64,000 bases of DNA. Origin: Clostridia bacterium. GTDB taxonomy: Bacteria; Bacillota; Clostridia; Lachnospirales; Lachnospiraceae. The DNA is taken from contig CAJTAK010000012.1 in assembly GCA_910574255.1 (NCBI GenBank), forward strand, positions 1-64,000, in the 5' to 3' direction. The position numbers were made by a program, and so were the translations under genes. Shown here piece by piece: positions 53,969-62,086 of the stretch; positions within the stretch are counted from its first letter, which is position 1, and the number at the start of each line of letters is the position of its first letter. The notes below the pieces were generated by a model. It made no database searches. It worked only from the letters and a program-made list of their open reading frames with translations, and was not told the DNA's origin.

Positions 53969-55883
53969 CAATAATAAGCCAAGAGGCCCTATGGGGCGTG
54001 GAAGAGGAATGAGAAAAGGCCCTAAGGCCAAGAATCCAGGGCGCACTTTAAAGCGTTTGTTTGATTTGGTGGTAAAGGCATATCCCGTTCATTGTATCTT
54101 TGTAGTTATCGGGATTGTAGTGGGTGTGCTGGCCAATGTTCGTGGAAATCTGTTTTTGCAGACTCTTATAGACAGTTATATCACGCCCATGATTGGAGCG
54201 GACACACCGGATTTTACGCCTCTTTTAAAGGCTCTCGGTATGATGGCGCTGATCTATCTGACAGGAGCGGCATCCACCTATCTCTATAACCGTTTGATGA
54301 TAACCGTGGCTCAGGGAAGCCTGACAAAGATCCGGGATCAGCTGTTTGAGCATATGGAGACTTTGTCTATTCCTTATTTTGATACCCATTCTCATGGGGA
54401 TATTATGAGTATCTATACCAATGACACGGATACTCTCCGCCAGTTGATTAGCCAGAGTATTCCTCAGCTATTGTCCTCCACGATTACCATTGTAAGCGTT
54501 TTCGTGTCTATGCTGACGTTAAGTCCTCATCTGACGCTTTTGGTGGTGCTTATGATTGTCATTATGACACAGGTAATTAAGCGGATCGGCGGAAAGTCCG
54601 GCACTTATTTCATGGCGCAGCAAAAGGATCTGGGAGCCCTGAACGGCTATATAGAGGAAATGATGGAGGGGCAGAAAGTAGTAAAGGTTTTCTGCCATGA
54701 GGAAGAGGCCAAAAAGAAATTTAAGGAATTAAATGATCAGCTCTTTGACAGTGCCAGCAATGCCAATATCTATGCCAGCATTTTGATGCCCATTATGGCT
54801 AATATCGGAAATATCAGCTATGTGCTTACCACAATGGTAGGAGCGCTTCTGGCAATCGGCGGCGTGGGAGGTCTGACGCTGGGAGGTCTGGCATCTTTCC
54901 TGCAGCTTAACCGAAGCTTTACACATCCCATTACACAGGTGGCCCAGCAGTTTAATTCTATTATTATGGCTTTGGCCGGTGCGGAGCGTATCTTTGAACT
55001 GATGGATGAGCCCTCCGAACAGGATAACGGATATGTTACGCTGGTAAATGCCCGCTATGAGAACGGGGAACTTGTTGAGGTTCCCGAGCGCACGGGTATA
55101 TGGGCCTGGAAGCATCCTCACCATGACGGAACCCTGACTTATACGGAGGTAAAGGGCGATGTGGTTATGGACGGGGTAGATTTTGGCTATACGGAGGAGA
55201 AGATAGTCCTTCATGATATTAAGCTGTTTGCAAAGCCCGGACAGAAGGTGGCTTTTGTAGGAGCTACAGGAGCGGGAAAAACAACCATTACGAACCTGAT
55301 CAATCGATTTTATGATATTCAGGACGGTAAAATCCGCTATGATGGAATCAATATTAATAAAATAAAGAAGTCCGATCTGCGCCGCTCGCTGGGAATGGTG
55401 CTTCAGGACAGTCACCTGTTTACAGGAACCGTAGCGGATAATATTCGATATGGAAAGCTGGATGCTACGGACGTTGAGGTAAAGGGTGCGGCTATGTTGG
55501 CCGGAGCGGATACCTTTATACGTCATCTGCCCCAGGGCTACAACACCATGCTTTCCGGTGACGGCTCCAATCTCTCGCAGGGACAGCGTCAGCTTCTGAC
55601 CATTGCCAGGGCCGCCATTGCGGATCCGCCGGTATTGATCTTGGATGAAGCGACCTCCAGTATTGATACAAGAACGGAGACGATTGTACAAAGAGGTATG
55701 GACAGTCTGATGACGGGCAGGACGGTATTTGTCATTGCTCACAGGCTTTCCACCGTGCAGAATTCCGATGTTATTATGGTGCTGGAGCAGGGGCGGATCA
55801 TTGAGCGGGGTAATCATGATGATCTCATTGCGGAGAGAGGAAAATATTATCAGCTTTATACAGGTGCTTTTGAATTGTCTTAG
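53961..55883 (+). CDS. ABC exporter subunit B (membrane plus ATPase domain)
   Basis: The partner half-transporter, 640 residues. A basic, Gly/Pro/Arg-rich N-terminal tail of about 30 residues precedes the six helices. Its ATPase is complete: Walker A GATGAGKTT, signature LSQGQRQLL, Walker B LILDEATSSID with the catalytic Glu, and switch His in IAHRLSTV. An insertion of about 60 residues before Walker A (near WAWKHPHHDGTL) is seen in this subunit type. With subunit A it should form a heterodimer with one consensus ATP site, probably exporting drugs or lipids. Confidence 0.93.
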   Translation: MSSNNKPRGPMGRGRGMRKGPKAKNPGRTLKRLFDLVVKAYPVHCIFVVIGIVVGVLANVRGNLFLQTLIDSYITPMIGADTPDFTPLLKALGMMALIYLTGAASTYLYNRLMITVAQGSLTKIRDQLFEHMETLSIPYFDTHSHGDIMSIYTNDTDTLRQLISQSIPQLLSSTITIVSVFVSMLTLSPHLTLLVVLMIVIMTQVIKRIGGKSGTYFMAQQKDLGALNGYIEEMMEGQKVVKVFCHEEEAKKKFKELNDQLFDSASNANIYASILMPIMANIGNISYVLTTMVGALLAIGGVGGLTLGGLASFLQLNRSFTHPITQVAQQFNSIIMALAGAERIFELMDEPSEQDNGYVTLVNARYENGELVEVPERTGIWAWKHPHHDGTLTYTEVKGDVVMDGVDFGYTEEKIVLHDIKLFAKPGQKVAFVGATGAGKTTITNLINRFYDIQDGKIRYDGININKIKKSDLRRSLGMVLQDSHLFTGTVADNIRYGKLDATDVEVKGAAMLAGADTFIRHLPQGYNTMLSGDGSNLSQGQRQLLTIARAAIADPPVLILDEATSSIDTRTETIVQRGMDSLMTGRTVFVIAHRLSTVQNSDVIMVLEQGRIIERGNHDDLIAERGKYYQLYTGAFELS

Positions 55884-56099
55884 GAAAATATATGGACCAC
55901 GGGGAAATTGGACCGAGTACAGATTTTGGTATCGGGAAAATCCGGGAATTATTATTTAAAGAAGAAATTGGAAAAAACGGAATTAAATAGAGATATTGAC
56001 TTCGATTTGTTTTTGCCAAAACATTTTCTGTTATACCTGAATAAAAGTCATCGAAATGGCTCATAATGGTAGCAAAGAGCAAGAAAGGAGACTTTTATT

Positions 56100-56483
56100 A
56101 TGAAAATGTTCAGAAAGTTCACAGTCGGGGCGCTGCTTCTGGTATTAATTATGGCAGTTGCCGCATGTGGAAATTCCGACAACAATGCTGCGGATACACC
56201 AGGCAGCAATACCACAAATAACGGAACCACAAATAATGGTACAACGAATGGAACCGGTGGCGGAACGACTACAGATGGAACCAATGGCACTACCAATGGT
56301 ACGACAAATGACAGTACAATGAATAATGGTACGGATGGTAACGGAGCTGTTGACGATCTGGGAGAAGACATTGTGGATGGTGTGGATGATGTTGTGAACG
56401 GCGCTGAGGACATGGTGGATGATGTTACCGGCGCTGGCGATACTACCACAAATGGAACGAATGGTACTACAACAAATCAGTAG
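56100..56483 (+). CDS. Thr/Asn/Gly-rich lipoprotein
   Basis: The 127-residue protein has a lipoprotein signal peptide ending in AVAAC (Cys at about residue 23). It is followed by about 60 residues dominated by Asn, Gly and Thr in short repeats (NGTTNNGTTNG), an Asp/Val helix-like stretch (DDLGEDIVDGVDDVVNGAED) and a further NGT tail. This looks like a disordered surface spacer around a short acidic helix. No function is recognised. An AAAGGAG site precedes the ATG. Confidence 0.78.
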   Translation: MKMFRKFTVGALLLVLIMAVAACGNSDNNAADTPGSNTTNNGTTNNGTTNGTGGGTTTDGTNGTTNGTTNDSTMNNGTDGNGAVDDLGEDIVDGVDDVVNGAEDMVDDVTGAGDTTTNGTNGTTTNQ

Positions 56484-56549
56484 TAAATAAAATGGATTGT
56501 TCTGGCGGGAGGCGTGGGCTTTCCGCTAGATGTTTTTTAGAGTGGACGA

Positions 56550-56756
56550 GTCAGCCGCAAAATAAGCCGTCAGATTTTTCCATATCAATGTTCGGACGGT
56601 TCACGTACACTCCGTCTGCTCTGAACGAACATTGTCCGGATAAGGAATTTATTACGGCAAGTTTCTTGGACAATGTACGTTCATATCATACGGACCGTTC
56701 GTGAACAGCCGGACACTCGATATTGGAAAAACCTGACAGCTTATTTTGCGGCTGAC
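56550..56756. repeat. 207-bp near-palindromic element (giant imperfect hairpin)
   Basis: Outer arms 56550-56586 and 56719-56756 pair over 37 bp with one bulge and two mismatches. A middle part (56588-56618 with 56687-56717) pairs at most positions. An inner stem 56623-56637/56668-56682 pairs at 14 of 15, with a 6-bp apical stem inside. The two outer mismatches are C-A on the plus strand but G-U on the minus strand, hinting at a minus-strand RNA. It could be a MITE or a structured RNA. No target-site duplication was seen. Confidence 0.85.
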
Positions 56757-56835
56757 CCTGGTATTGGGAGCTCAAGGTATGCCAGTGAGGTATAAGGTAG
56801 TTCTTTTTATTTTAGAAAATTACATAAATGCCAGG

Positions 56836-56864
56836 TTGCAGGTGGTAAAAAAATGAGTTATACT
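56836..56864 (+). promoter_or_regulatory. Sigma-A promoter for asnS
   Basis: TTGCAG (56836-56841), 17 bp, TATACT (56859-56864). The leader of about 68 nt includes a small hairpin (TGCCA/TGGCA). No T-box is present. Confidence 0.75.
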
Positions 56865-56938
56865 ATCGTAAATGCCAAAAAATGCAAGTGGTTTTATGGC
56901 AGTGCATGATAAAAATATGATACAGAGGGGAAAAGGAT

Positions 56939-58330
56939 ATGAATTTTATTACGGTAAAAGAGCTGTATAAGGACAGTGAGAAATACTTGGATCAGACTGT
57001 TGAAGCTGTGGGCTGGGTGAGGAGTAACCGGAGCTCTAAGGCGTTTGGCTTTTTGGTGATTAATGACGGGACTTATTTTAATACGCTGCAGGCAGTGTAT
57101 CATGATACCATGGAGAACTTCGGGGAGATCTCTAAGCTGAATGTGGGAACGGCGGTGATTGTAAAAGGAACTTTAGTTGCCACACCGGAGGCAAAGCAGC
57201 CGTTTGAGATTCAGGCGGATACGGTGGTCGTGGAGGGAGATTCTGCGCCGGATTATCCCCTGCAGAAGAAACGCCATTCTTTTGAGTTTCTGCGCACGAT
57301 TTCACATCTGCGGCCCAGGACGAATACCTTTCAGGCTGTGTTTCGGGTGAGATCTTTGATTGCTTATGCCATTCATCGGTTTTTCCAGGAGCAGGGCTTT
57401 GTGTATGTGCATACGCCGCTCATTACAGGAAGCGACTGCGAGGGTGCAGGGGAGATGTTCCGGGTGTCTACGCTTGATCCAAAGAATCCGCCTTTGACGG
57501 AGGACGGGGATGTGGATTACAGTCATGATTTCTTTGGTAAGGAGACGAATTTGACGGTTAGCGGTCAGTTGAACTGTGAGACTTTTGCCTGTGCTTTCCG
57601 GAATGTTTATACCTTTGGACCGACGTTCCGGGCAGAGAATTCCAATACCACCCGGCATGCGGCGGAGTTCTGGATGATTGAGCCGGAGATGGCTTTTGCG
57701 GATCTGAATGACAATATGGAGATTGCGGAGGCTATGCTGAAGTATGTGATTCAGTATGTGCTGGAGGAAGCCCCGGAGGAAATGAATTTCTTTAATCAGT
57801 TTGTGGATAAGGGCTTGCTGGATCGGCTGAAAGGTGTGCTGAATTCGGAGTTTGGCCATGTGACTTACACGGAGGCTATTGAGATTCTGGAGAAGAATAA
57901 CGATAAGTTTGACTATAAGGTAAGCTGGGGCTGCGATTTGCAGACGGAGCATGAGCGTTATTTGACGGAGGAGGTCTTTAAGCGTCCCCTCTTTGTGACG
58001 GATTATCCGAAGGAGATCAAGGCTTTCTACATGAAGCTCAATGAGGACGGCAAGACGGTGGCGGCTATGGACTGCCTGGTTCCCGGAATCGGAGAGATCA
58101 TTGGCGGAAGCCAGAGAGAGGATAATTATGAGAAGCTGCTTAATAGGATGCAGGAGCTGGGGCTTAAGGAAGAGGACTATGGATTCTATCTGGATCTGCG
58201 GAAATATGGTTCTGTGCGTCATTCCGGATTTGGCCTTGGATTTGAGAGGTGCGTCATGTATCTTACGGGCATGGCAAATATCCGGGATGTGGTTCCGTTC
58301 CCCAGGACGGTAAATAACTGCGAATTATAA
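56939..58330 (+). CDS. asnS: Asparaginyl-tRNA synthetase
   Basis: AsnRS charges tRNA-Asn. The 463-residue class IIb enzyme has an N-terminal OB-fold anticodon domain (about residues 10-105; [12 protein letters not shown]), motif 1 near [17 protein letters not shown], motif 2 in [24 protein letters not shown] (shown here by its ends only: [12 protein letters not shown] and HAAEFWMIE), and motif 3 [12 protein letters not shown]. The opening [10 protein letters not shown] and TFRAENSNT fit AsnRS rather than AspRS. GAGGGG precedes the ATG. It is monocistronic with its own promoter and terminator. Confidence 0.96.
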   Translation: MNFITVKELYKDSEKYLDQTVEAVGWVRSNRSSKAFGFLVINDGTYFNTLQAVYHDTMENFGEISKLNVGTAVIVKGTLVATPEAKQPFEIQADTVVVEGDSAPDYPLQKKRHSFEFLRTISHLRPRTNTFQAVFRVRSLIAYAIHRFFQEQGFVYVHTPLITGSDCEGAGEMFRVSTLDPKNPPLTEDGDVDYSHDFFGKETNLTVSGQLNCETFACAFRNVYTFGPTFRAENSNTTRHAAEFWMIEPEMAFADLNDNMEIAEAMLKYVIQYVLEEAPEEMNFFNQFVDKGLLDRLKGVLNSEFGHVTYTEAIEILEKNNDKFDYKVSWGCDLQTEHERYLTEEVFKRPLFVTDYPKEIKAFYMKLNEDGKTVAAMDCLVPGIGEIIGGSQREDNYEKLLNRMQELGLKEEDYGFYLDLRKYGSVRHSGFGLGFERCVMYLTGMANIRDVVPFPRTVNNCEL

Positions 58331-58340
58331 AATGCTGTTG

Positions 58341-58392
58341 AGCTGCTGCAAGGTAGGAAGGTGGACTTTCCATATCGTTGCGGCAGCTTTTT
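58341..58392 (+). terminator. Terminator after asnS
   Basis: AGCTGCTGCAA (58341-58351) pairs with TTGCGGCAGCT (58378-58388), with one T-G pair. A smaller inner stem lies in the loop, and TTTTT follows. Confidence 0.85.
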
Positions 58393-58459
58393 GTTTTGAT
58401 GTTTTAAAAAAAGAGATTTTATGAGAGGAAGCTTTTGGGAATTCTATTGAGATGGTCCT

Positions 58460-59779
58460 ATGGCAGTTTCAGACATTGGGAAGATAAATGGGGAAGTAAT
58501 GGAAGAATTAAAAGAGGAAACGTTTCAAACGGAATATGAAATTATTGACCTGATACGAATGCGGCTGTATCAGCATCGGCATGGGCTGGCGGCTGTCCTG
58601 GGGACGGTTGAGATTCGTGTTTCTTATAAAGATGGCATGTTTGAGACGGATGGAAAGAGATTGTATCTGGATGCGGCTCGGCTTCGACAGCGGTTTTTGG
58701 AGGGAAGTGACAGACTGTGCCTGGATATTTTACATATGCTGTGTCACTGCCTTTTGGGACATTTGTTTGTCAGGGAACGTAAAGTAAGAGACGAAAAGTC
58801 AGGTGGAGAGACAGATACGGAACTGGATCTGGAAGCCTGGAAGCTGGCAGAGCAGATCTGGGGAGCGTTTCTTCCTTTTCTAAAGGCAGCAGATATGGAG
58901 GAATGTAAGAAGAGACAAACGGAAATCCTGCATGTGGACAGTCACGAAAATTGGATGCGAAAGACAGAGCAGGATCGCTTGAAGCTGGCCTTTGGAGATC
59001 AGGGAGAAAGTGCGAATGGAAGAGACAGCATGTCAGAGAAGTCTTCCCAGGAACTTTTAGATTGGTGGATGCGGCAGAGTGAGATTTTGAAACAGGAAAT
59101 CAAGAAGAAAAAGCCAAAAGCAGGAATGTCGAAACAGAAACGGGTTAGCCGGCGGCTTATTTCAAGCTCCGGACACAGAGGGGATTACCGGACGGTGCTT
59201 CAGGGCTTTTCAGCTTTTCGGGAAGAGAGCGGCATAAATCAGGAGGAATTTCAATATTCCTGGTATCTGTATGGTTTGGAGAACTATGGAAATATGCCGC
59301 TGATCGAACCCCTGGAGTATCGGGAGGAGCGAAAGATAAGTGATTTGGTCATCGTAATTGATACGTCAGGCTCTTGTGAACAGGATTTGGTGCGTATTTT
59401 TCTGGAAGAGACCAAAGGGATTCTGGAGCAGGATCAGCTTTTCTTCCGTCAGTTCTGCCTTTATTTGCTCCAGTGTGACAATCAGATTCAGAGGGATGAT
59501 CGGATTGAAAACAGAGAGCAATTTGAGGAATATCTGGAGCATCTGGAGATTCGGGGAGGAGGCGGAACGGATTTCTGTCCGGCCTTTGAGCATATTGAAA
59601 GGCTTCGGAGGGAGGGAGAGCTTCGAGAACTTAAGGGAATGCTGTATTTTACGGATGGAACCGGCCTGTATCCCAAGAAAGAACCGGATTATGAGGTTTA
59701 TTTTGTCATGCCGGAGGGCAGGTATGATGCGATTGACATGCCGGAGTGGATTCACCGTCTGATACTAAAAGCTGTGTGA
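58460..59779 (+). CDS. DUF2201/VWA-like protein of a MoxR-VWA pair
   Basis: The 439-residue protein combines a metallopeptidase-like N-terminal domain with a C-terminal von Willebrand A-like domain. The N-terminal helix reads LHMLCHCLLGH; relatives have HExxH, so the catalytic Glu is replaced by Met here. A charged linker follows (about residues 200-240). The VWA MIDAS is intact: DTSGS near residue 300, GGGGTDF near 370, YFTDGTG near 395. ATG 58499 is an alternative start with a better ribosome site. The MoxR-type ATPase gene begins 67 nt after its stop, and the two probably work together. Confidence 0.8.
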   Translation: MAVSDIGKINGEVMEELKEETFQTEYEIIDLIRMRLYQHRHGLAAVLGTVEIRVSYKDGMFETDGKRLYLDAARLRQRFLEGSDRLCLDILHMLCHCLLGHLFVRERKVRDEKSGGETDTELDLEAWKLAEQIWGAFLPFLKAADMEECKKRQTEILHVDSHENWMRKTEQDRLKLAFGDQGESANGRDSMSEKSSQELLDWWMRQSEILKQEIKKKKPKAGMSKQKRVSRRLISSSGHRGDYRTVLQGFSAFREESGINQEEFQYSWYLYGLENYGNMPLIEPLEYREERKISDLVIVIDTSGSCEQDLVRIFLEETKGILEQDQLFFRQFCLYLLQCDNQIQRDDRIENREQFEEYLEHLEIRGGGGTDFCPAFEHIERLRREGELRELKGMLYFTDGTGLYPKKEPDYEVYFVMPEGRYDAIDMPEWIHRLILKAV

Positions 59780-59846
59780 AGAATTGGCGCATGATTATGA
59801 TGACTTGTGTAATTGTGTACCGGAAGTCCAAAGGAGAATGAAACTT

Positions 59847-61349
59847 ATGAATATTCAGGAAGCAAAAGAAGAAATAAAGAAGACAGTTTGGGCTTATACG
59901 TCCAGAACAGAGACAGGAACCTTTCACATTCCGGTAAAGCGCCAGCGTCCCGTATTGCTGATTGGGCCGCCAGGCATTGGCAAAACAGCCATTATGGAGC
60001 AGATTGCCAGAGAGTGTTCTCTTGGACTTGTATCTTATACGATGACCCATCATACCCGGCAGAGCGCTATCGGCCTTCCGGTGCTCCGGCAGCGGGAGTT
60101 TCAAGGAAAGGAATATACGGTAACAGCCTATACTATGAGTGAGATTATTGCCTCGGTTTATGAACAGATAGAGCAAAAAGGATGCCGGGAGGGGATTTTG
60201 TTTCTGGATGAGATCAATTGCGTATCCGAGACCCTGATGCCTGCCATGCTGCAATTTTTGCAGTATAAGACCTTTGGCAGCCACCATTTGCCTGATGGAT
60301 GGGTTATTGTGGCAGCGGGAAATCCGGCTTCTTACAATCGTTCCGTGCGGGAATTTGATACGGTGACTCTGGATCGGGTAAAGTATATGGAAGTAGACCC
60401 AGATCTGGAGGTATGGAAGAAGTACGCCCTGGTTCGGGGACTTCATCCGGCGGTACTTTCTTTTCTTGAGCTGCGCCCGGAATGCTTTTATGTAATGGAA
60501 GCGGGACAAAGGGGCTTTGTGACAGGAAGAGGATGGGAGGATTTGTCTGAAATGCTGCTGACTCTGGAAAGTCTAAAGCTTGAAGTGGATGATATTTTGT
60601 TTGGACAATATCTGCAGGAGAAAGAGACAGCCCGTGCCTTTGCCTTTTATTATCGGCTTTATGAAAAATGGAATGGGCAGATACATCCGGAGCGCATTCT
60701 TCAAGGAAAATATTCAAAAGAATCGGAAAATCCGGAAAAGCTTCCAAAGCTTCCCTTTGATGAGCGCCTGTGTATTGTCTGGCTTTTGCTGCAGAGAATA
60801 TATGGTATGGCAGAGCGCTTTCAAGAACAGGAGAAGCTGGCAAAAAGCCTGCAATATTTTACGGATGGATTGAAGCAGAAAGGCCCTATAAAGGGAGAGG
60901 ACCTGGAGAAAGCCTGTATGGATGGCCTGGAGCGCAGAAAAAAGGGAATGCTGGTACAAAAGGACTGGGGTCTTTTGGCGCCGGAAGAAGAAGAGAGGGA
61001 GAAAAAGCTGGCTGAAGCAATACAAAGCTGTATGGAGCAGGCCAGACATACGGAGGGACTGCAGGCATTTCAAAGCAGGGTGGATATAGAAGAGGAAAAG
61101 AAAGAGGAGCAGCAAAAAGATCTGAAAGCGGGGCTGGAAAACGGGATCGAGTTTGTCCGCAAAACCTTTGGAGAGGGGCAGGAGCTGGTTATTTTGCTGA
61201 CAGGGATTCTGGAGCATCCGCATACAGGGAAAGCAATGAGAGAAGAGCTTAAGGAAGAGTATCTGAAAGTTACAGCATTCTTAAATGCGGATTCGAAAGA
61301 AGAGGAATTACGGCGCCGCATTTCCGGAAAGGACAGTTGGAACGGATAA
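59847..61349 (+). CDS. MoxR-type AAA+ ATPase
   Basis: The product is about 500 residues. The AAA+ core lies in the first half: Walker A GPPGIGKTAI (near residue 35), Walker B GILFLDEINCV (near 115), sensor 1 VIVAAGNPASYN. MoxR proteins act as chaperones that remodel or insert cofactors into partners, with a VWA protein as adaptor. Here the VWA gene comes first. The C-terminal 250 residues are helical and charged and are not clearly part of MoxR. ATG 59847 is 10 nt after AAGGAG; the open frame extends to 59784 without support. Confidence 0.88.
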   Translation: MNIQEAKEEIKKTVWAYTSRTETGTFHIPVKRQRPVLLIGPPGIGKTAIMEQIARECSLGLVSYTMTHHTRQSAIGLPVLRQREFQGKEYTVTAYTMSEIIASVYEQIEQKGCREGILFLDEINCVSETLMPAMLQFLQYKTFGSHHLPDGWVIVAAGNPASYNRSVREFDTVTLDRVKYMEVDPDLEVWKKYALVRGLHPAVLSFLELRPECFYVMEAGQRGFVTGRGWEDLSEMLLTLESLKLEVDDILFGQYLQEKETARAFAFYYRLYEKWNGQIHPERILQGKYSKESENPEKLPKLPFDERLCIVWLLLQRIYGMAERFQEQEKLAKSLQYFTDGLKQKGPIKGEDLEKACMDGLERRKKGMLVQKDWGLLAPEEEEREKKLAEAIQSCMEQARHTEGLQAFQSRVDIEEEKKEEQQKDLKAGLENGIEFVRKTFGEGQELVILLTGILEHPHTGKAMREELKEEYLKVTAFLNADSKEEELRRRISGKDSWNG

Positions 61350-61442
61350 TCAATGGGAATAAAAGTTTTAATCATACGGGTGTAATTTTAAGGATAGGAC
61401 CGATAGAGAATATGACTTTGATGTGAAAACGTGAAATGATAT

Positions 61443-61452
61443 CCCCATGGGG
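61443..61452. promoter_or_regulatory. Likely CsoR/RcnR-family operator
   Basis: CCCCATGGGG is a perfect inverted repeat flanked by AT on the left. Paired G/C tracts are typical of operators bound by CsoR/RcnR-family repressors. It lies 4 bp upstream of the -35 of the gene at 61585. Confidence 0.6.
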
Positions 61453-61456
61453 CGGA

Positions 61457-61485
61457 TTGTCTTTCCTTTCTGCTTATGATACAAT
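61457..61485 (+). promoter_or_regulatory. Promoter of the CsoR-like gene
   Basis: TTGTCT (61457-61462), 17 bp, TACAAT (61480-61485) with TG at 61477-61478, an extended -10. Confidence 0.7.
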
Positions 61486-61584
61486 GTACCCATTGACAAT
61501 AAGCAGAATGCAGGTTTCAAAAATGCCGCTGCAGATAAAAGATCTGCTTCATAACATCATTATAGAGAAAAGTGAGTGAAAAAA

Positions 61585-61938
61585 ATGAGTGAAAAGCATA
61601 CCCATATAGCAGAGGATGGAACCGTATATGAGCATGTACATGAACATGAGCATGGCTGCGTTCATGGGCATACCCACACCCATCAGAATACAAAGGCGGT
61701 TTTAAACCGCCTGTCCCGGGCTATCGGCCATATGGAATCCGTAAAACGCATGGTGGAGGAGGGCAGGGACTGCAGCGAGGTTCTGGTACAGCTTTCTGCG
61801 GTGAAAGCGGCCATCAACAATACGGCCAAAGTGATTTTGAAAGATCATATTGAGCATTGTTTGGTAGAAGCGGTGGAATGCGGGGATCATGAGTCCATTG
61901 AGGAACTGACGGAGGCTATTGATCGGTTTATGAAGTAG
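61585..61938 (+). CDS. CsoR/RcnR/FrmR-family metal-responsive repressor with His-rich N-terminus
   Basis: The product (117 residues) has the all-helical DUF156 repressor core from about residue 37: NRLSRAIGHMESVKRMVEEGRDCSEVL, given here as NRLSRAIGHMES and EEGRDCSEVL, then KDHIEHCLVEAV. A Cys at GRDC, with His and Cys in DHIEHC, match the C-H-C copper-type pattern. Unusually, the first 36 residues hold about ten His residues (EHVHEHEHGCVHGHTHTHQ) and one Cys, a likely extra metal-binding arm. No metal transporter gene is adjacent. A G/C-tract inverted repeat upstream suggests autoregulation. Confidence 0.88.
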   Translation: MSEKHTHIAEDGTVYEHVHEHEHGCVHGHTHTHQNTKAVLNRLSRAIGHMESVKRMVEEGRDCSEVLVQLSAVKAAINNTAKVILKDHIEHCLVEAVECGDHESIEELTEAIDRFMK

Positions 61939-62035
61939 AACATTAAACATAAAAATTAGAAGCTTTAAATGGGAACAATGAAGAGAATGTTTAGCATGTA
62001 ATAATCATGGGAAATAAAAGAATTGCGGCAGAAAA

Positions 62036-62065
62036 ATCGGGACGAGTGGAAGGCTTCGTCCCGAT
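62036..62065. terminator. Terminator between convergent genes
   Basis: ATCGGGACGA (62036-62045) pairs perfectly with TCGTCCCGAT (62056-62065). On the minus strand it is followed by TTTTT, so it mainly ends the SpoIID-like gene; on the plus strand CTTTG follows. Confidence 0.88.
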
Positions 62066-62086
62066 CTTTGTATAAAGACACAAGCT

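Noticed and set aside
54729..55817. 362-codon minus-strand frame opposite the ABC exporter subunit B
   Set aside because: Antisense to a well-supported ATPase; long only because of codon bias.
56220..56340. Short direct repeats resembling a CRISPR array
   Set aside because: They are in-frame NGT codon repeats of a lipoprotein, without regular spacers.
56048..56449. Minus-strand frame rich in Val, Pro and Ser
   Set aside because: It is the antisense shadow of the repetitive NGT-rich lipoprotein gene.
56492..56704. Frame of 70 codons near asnS
   Set aside because: It lies within the 207-bp palindrome and has no ribosome site; the inverted repeats explain its sequence.
56757..56938. T-box riboswitch before asnS
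   Set aside because: The conserved T-box sequence and specifier features are not present; only a promoter and a short hairpin are seen.
57302..58222. 306-codon minus-strand frame opposite asnS
   Set aside because: Antisense to a clear AsnRS with all class II motifs.
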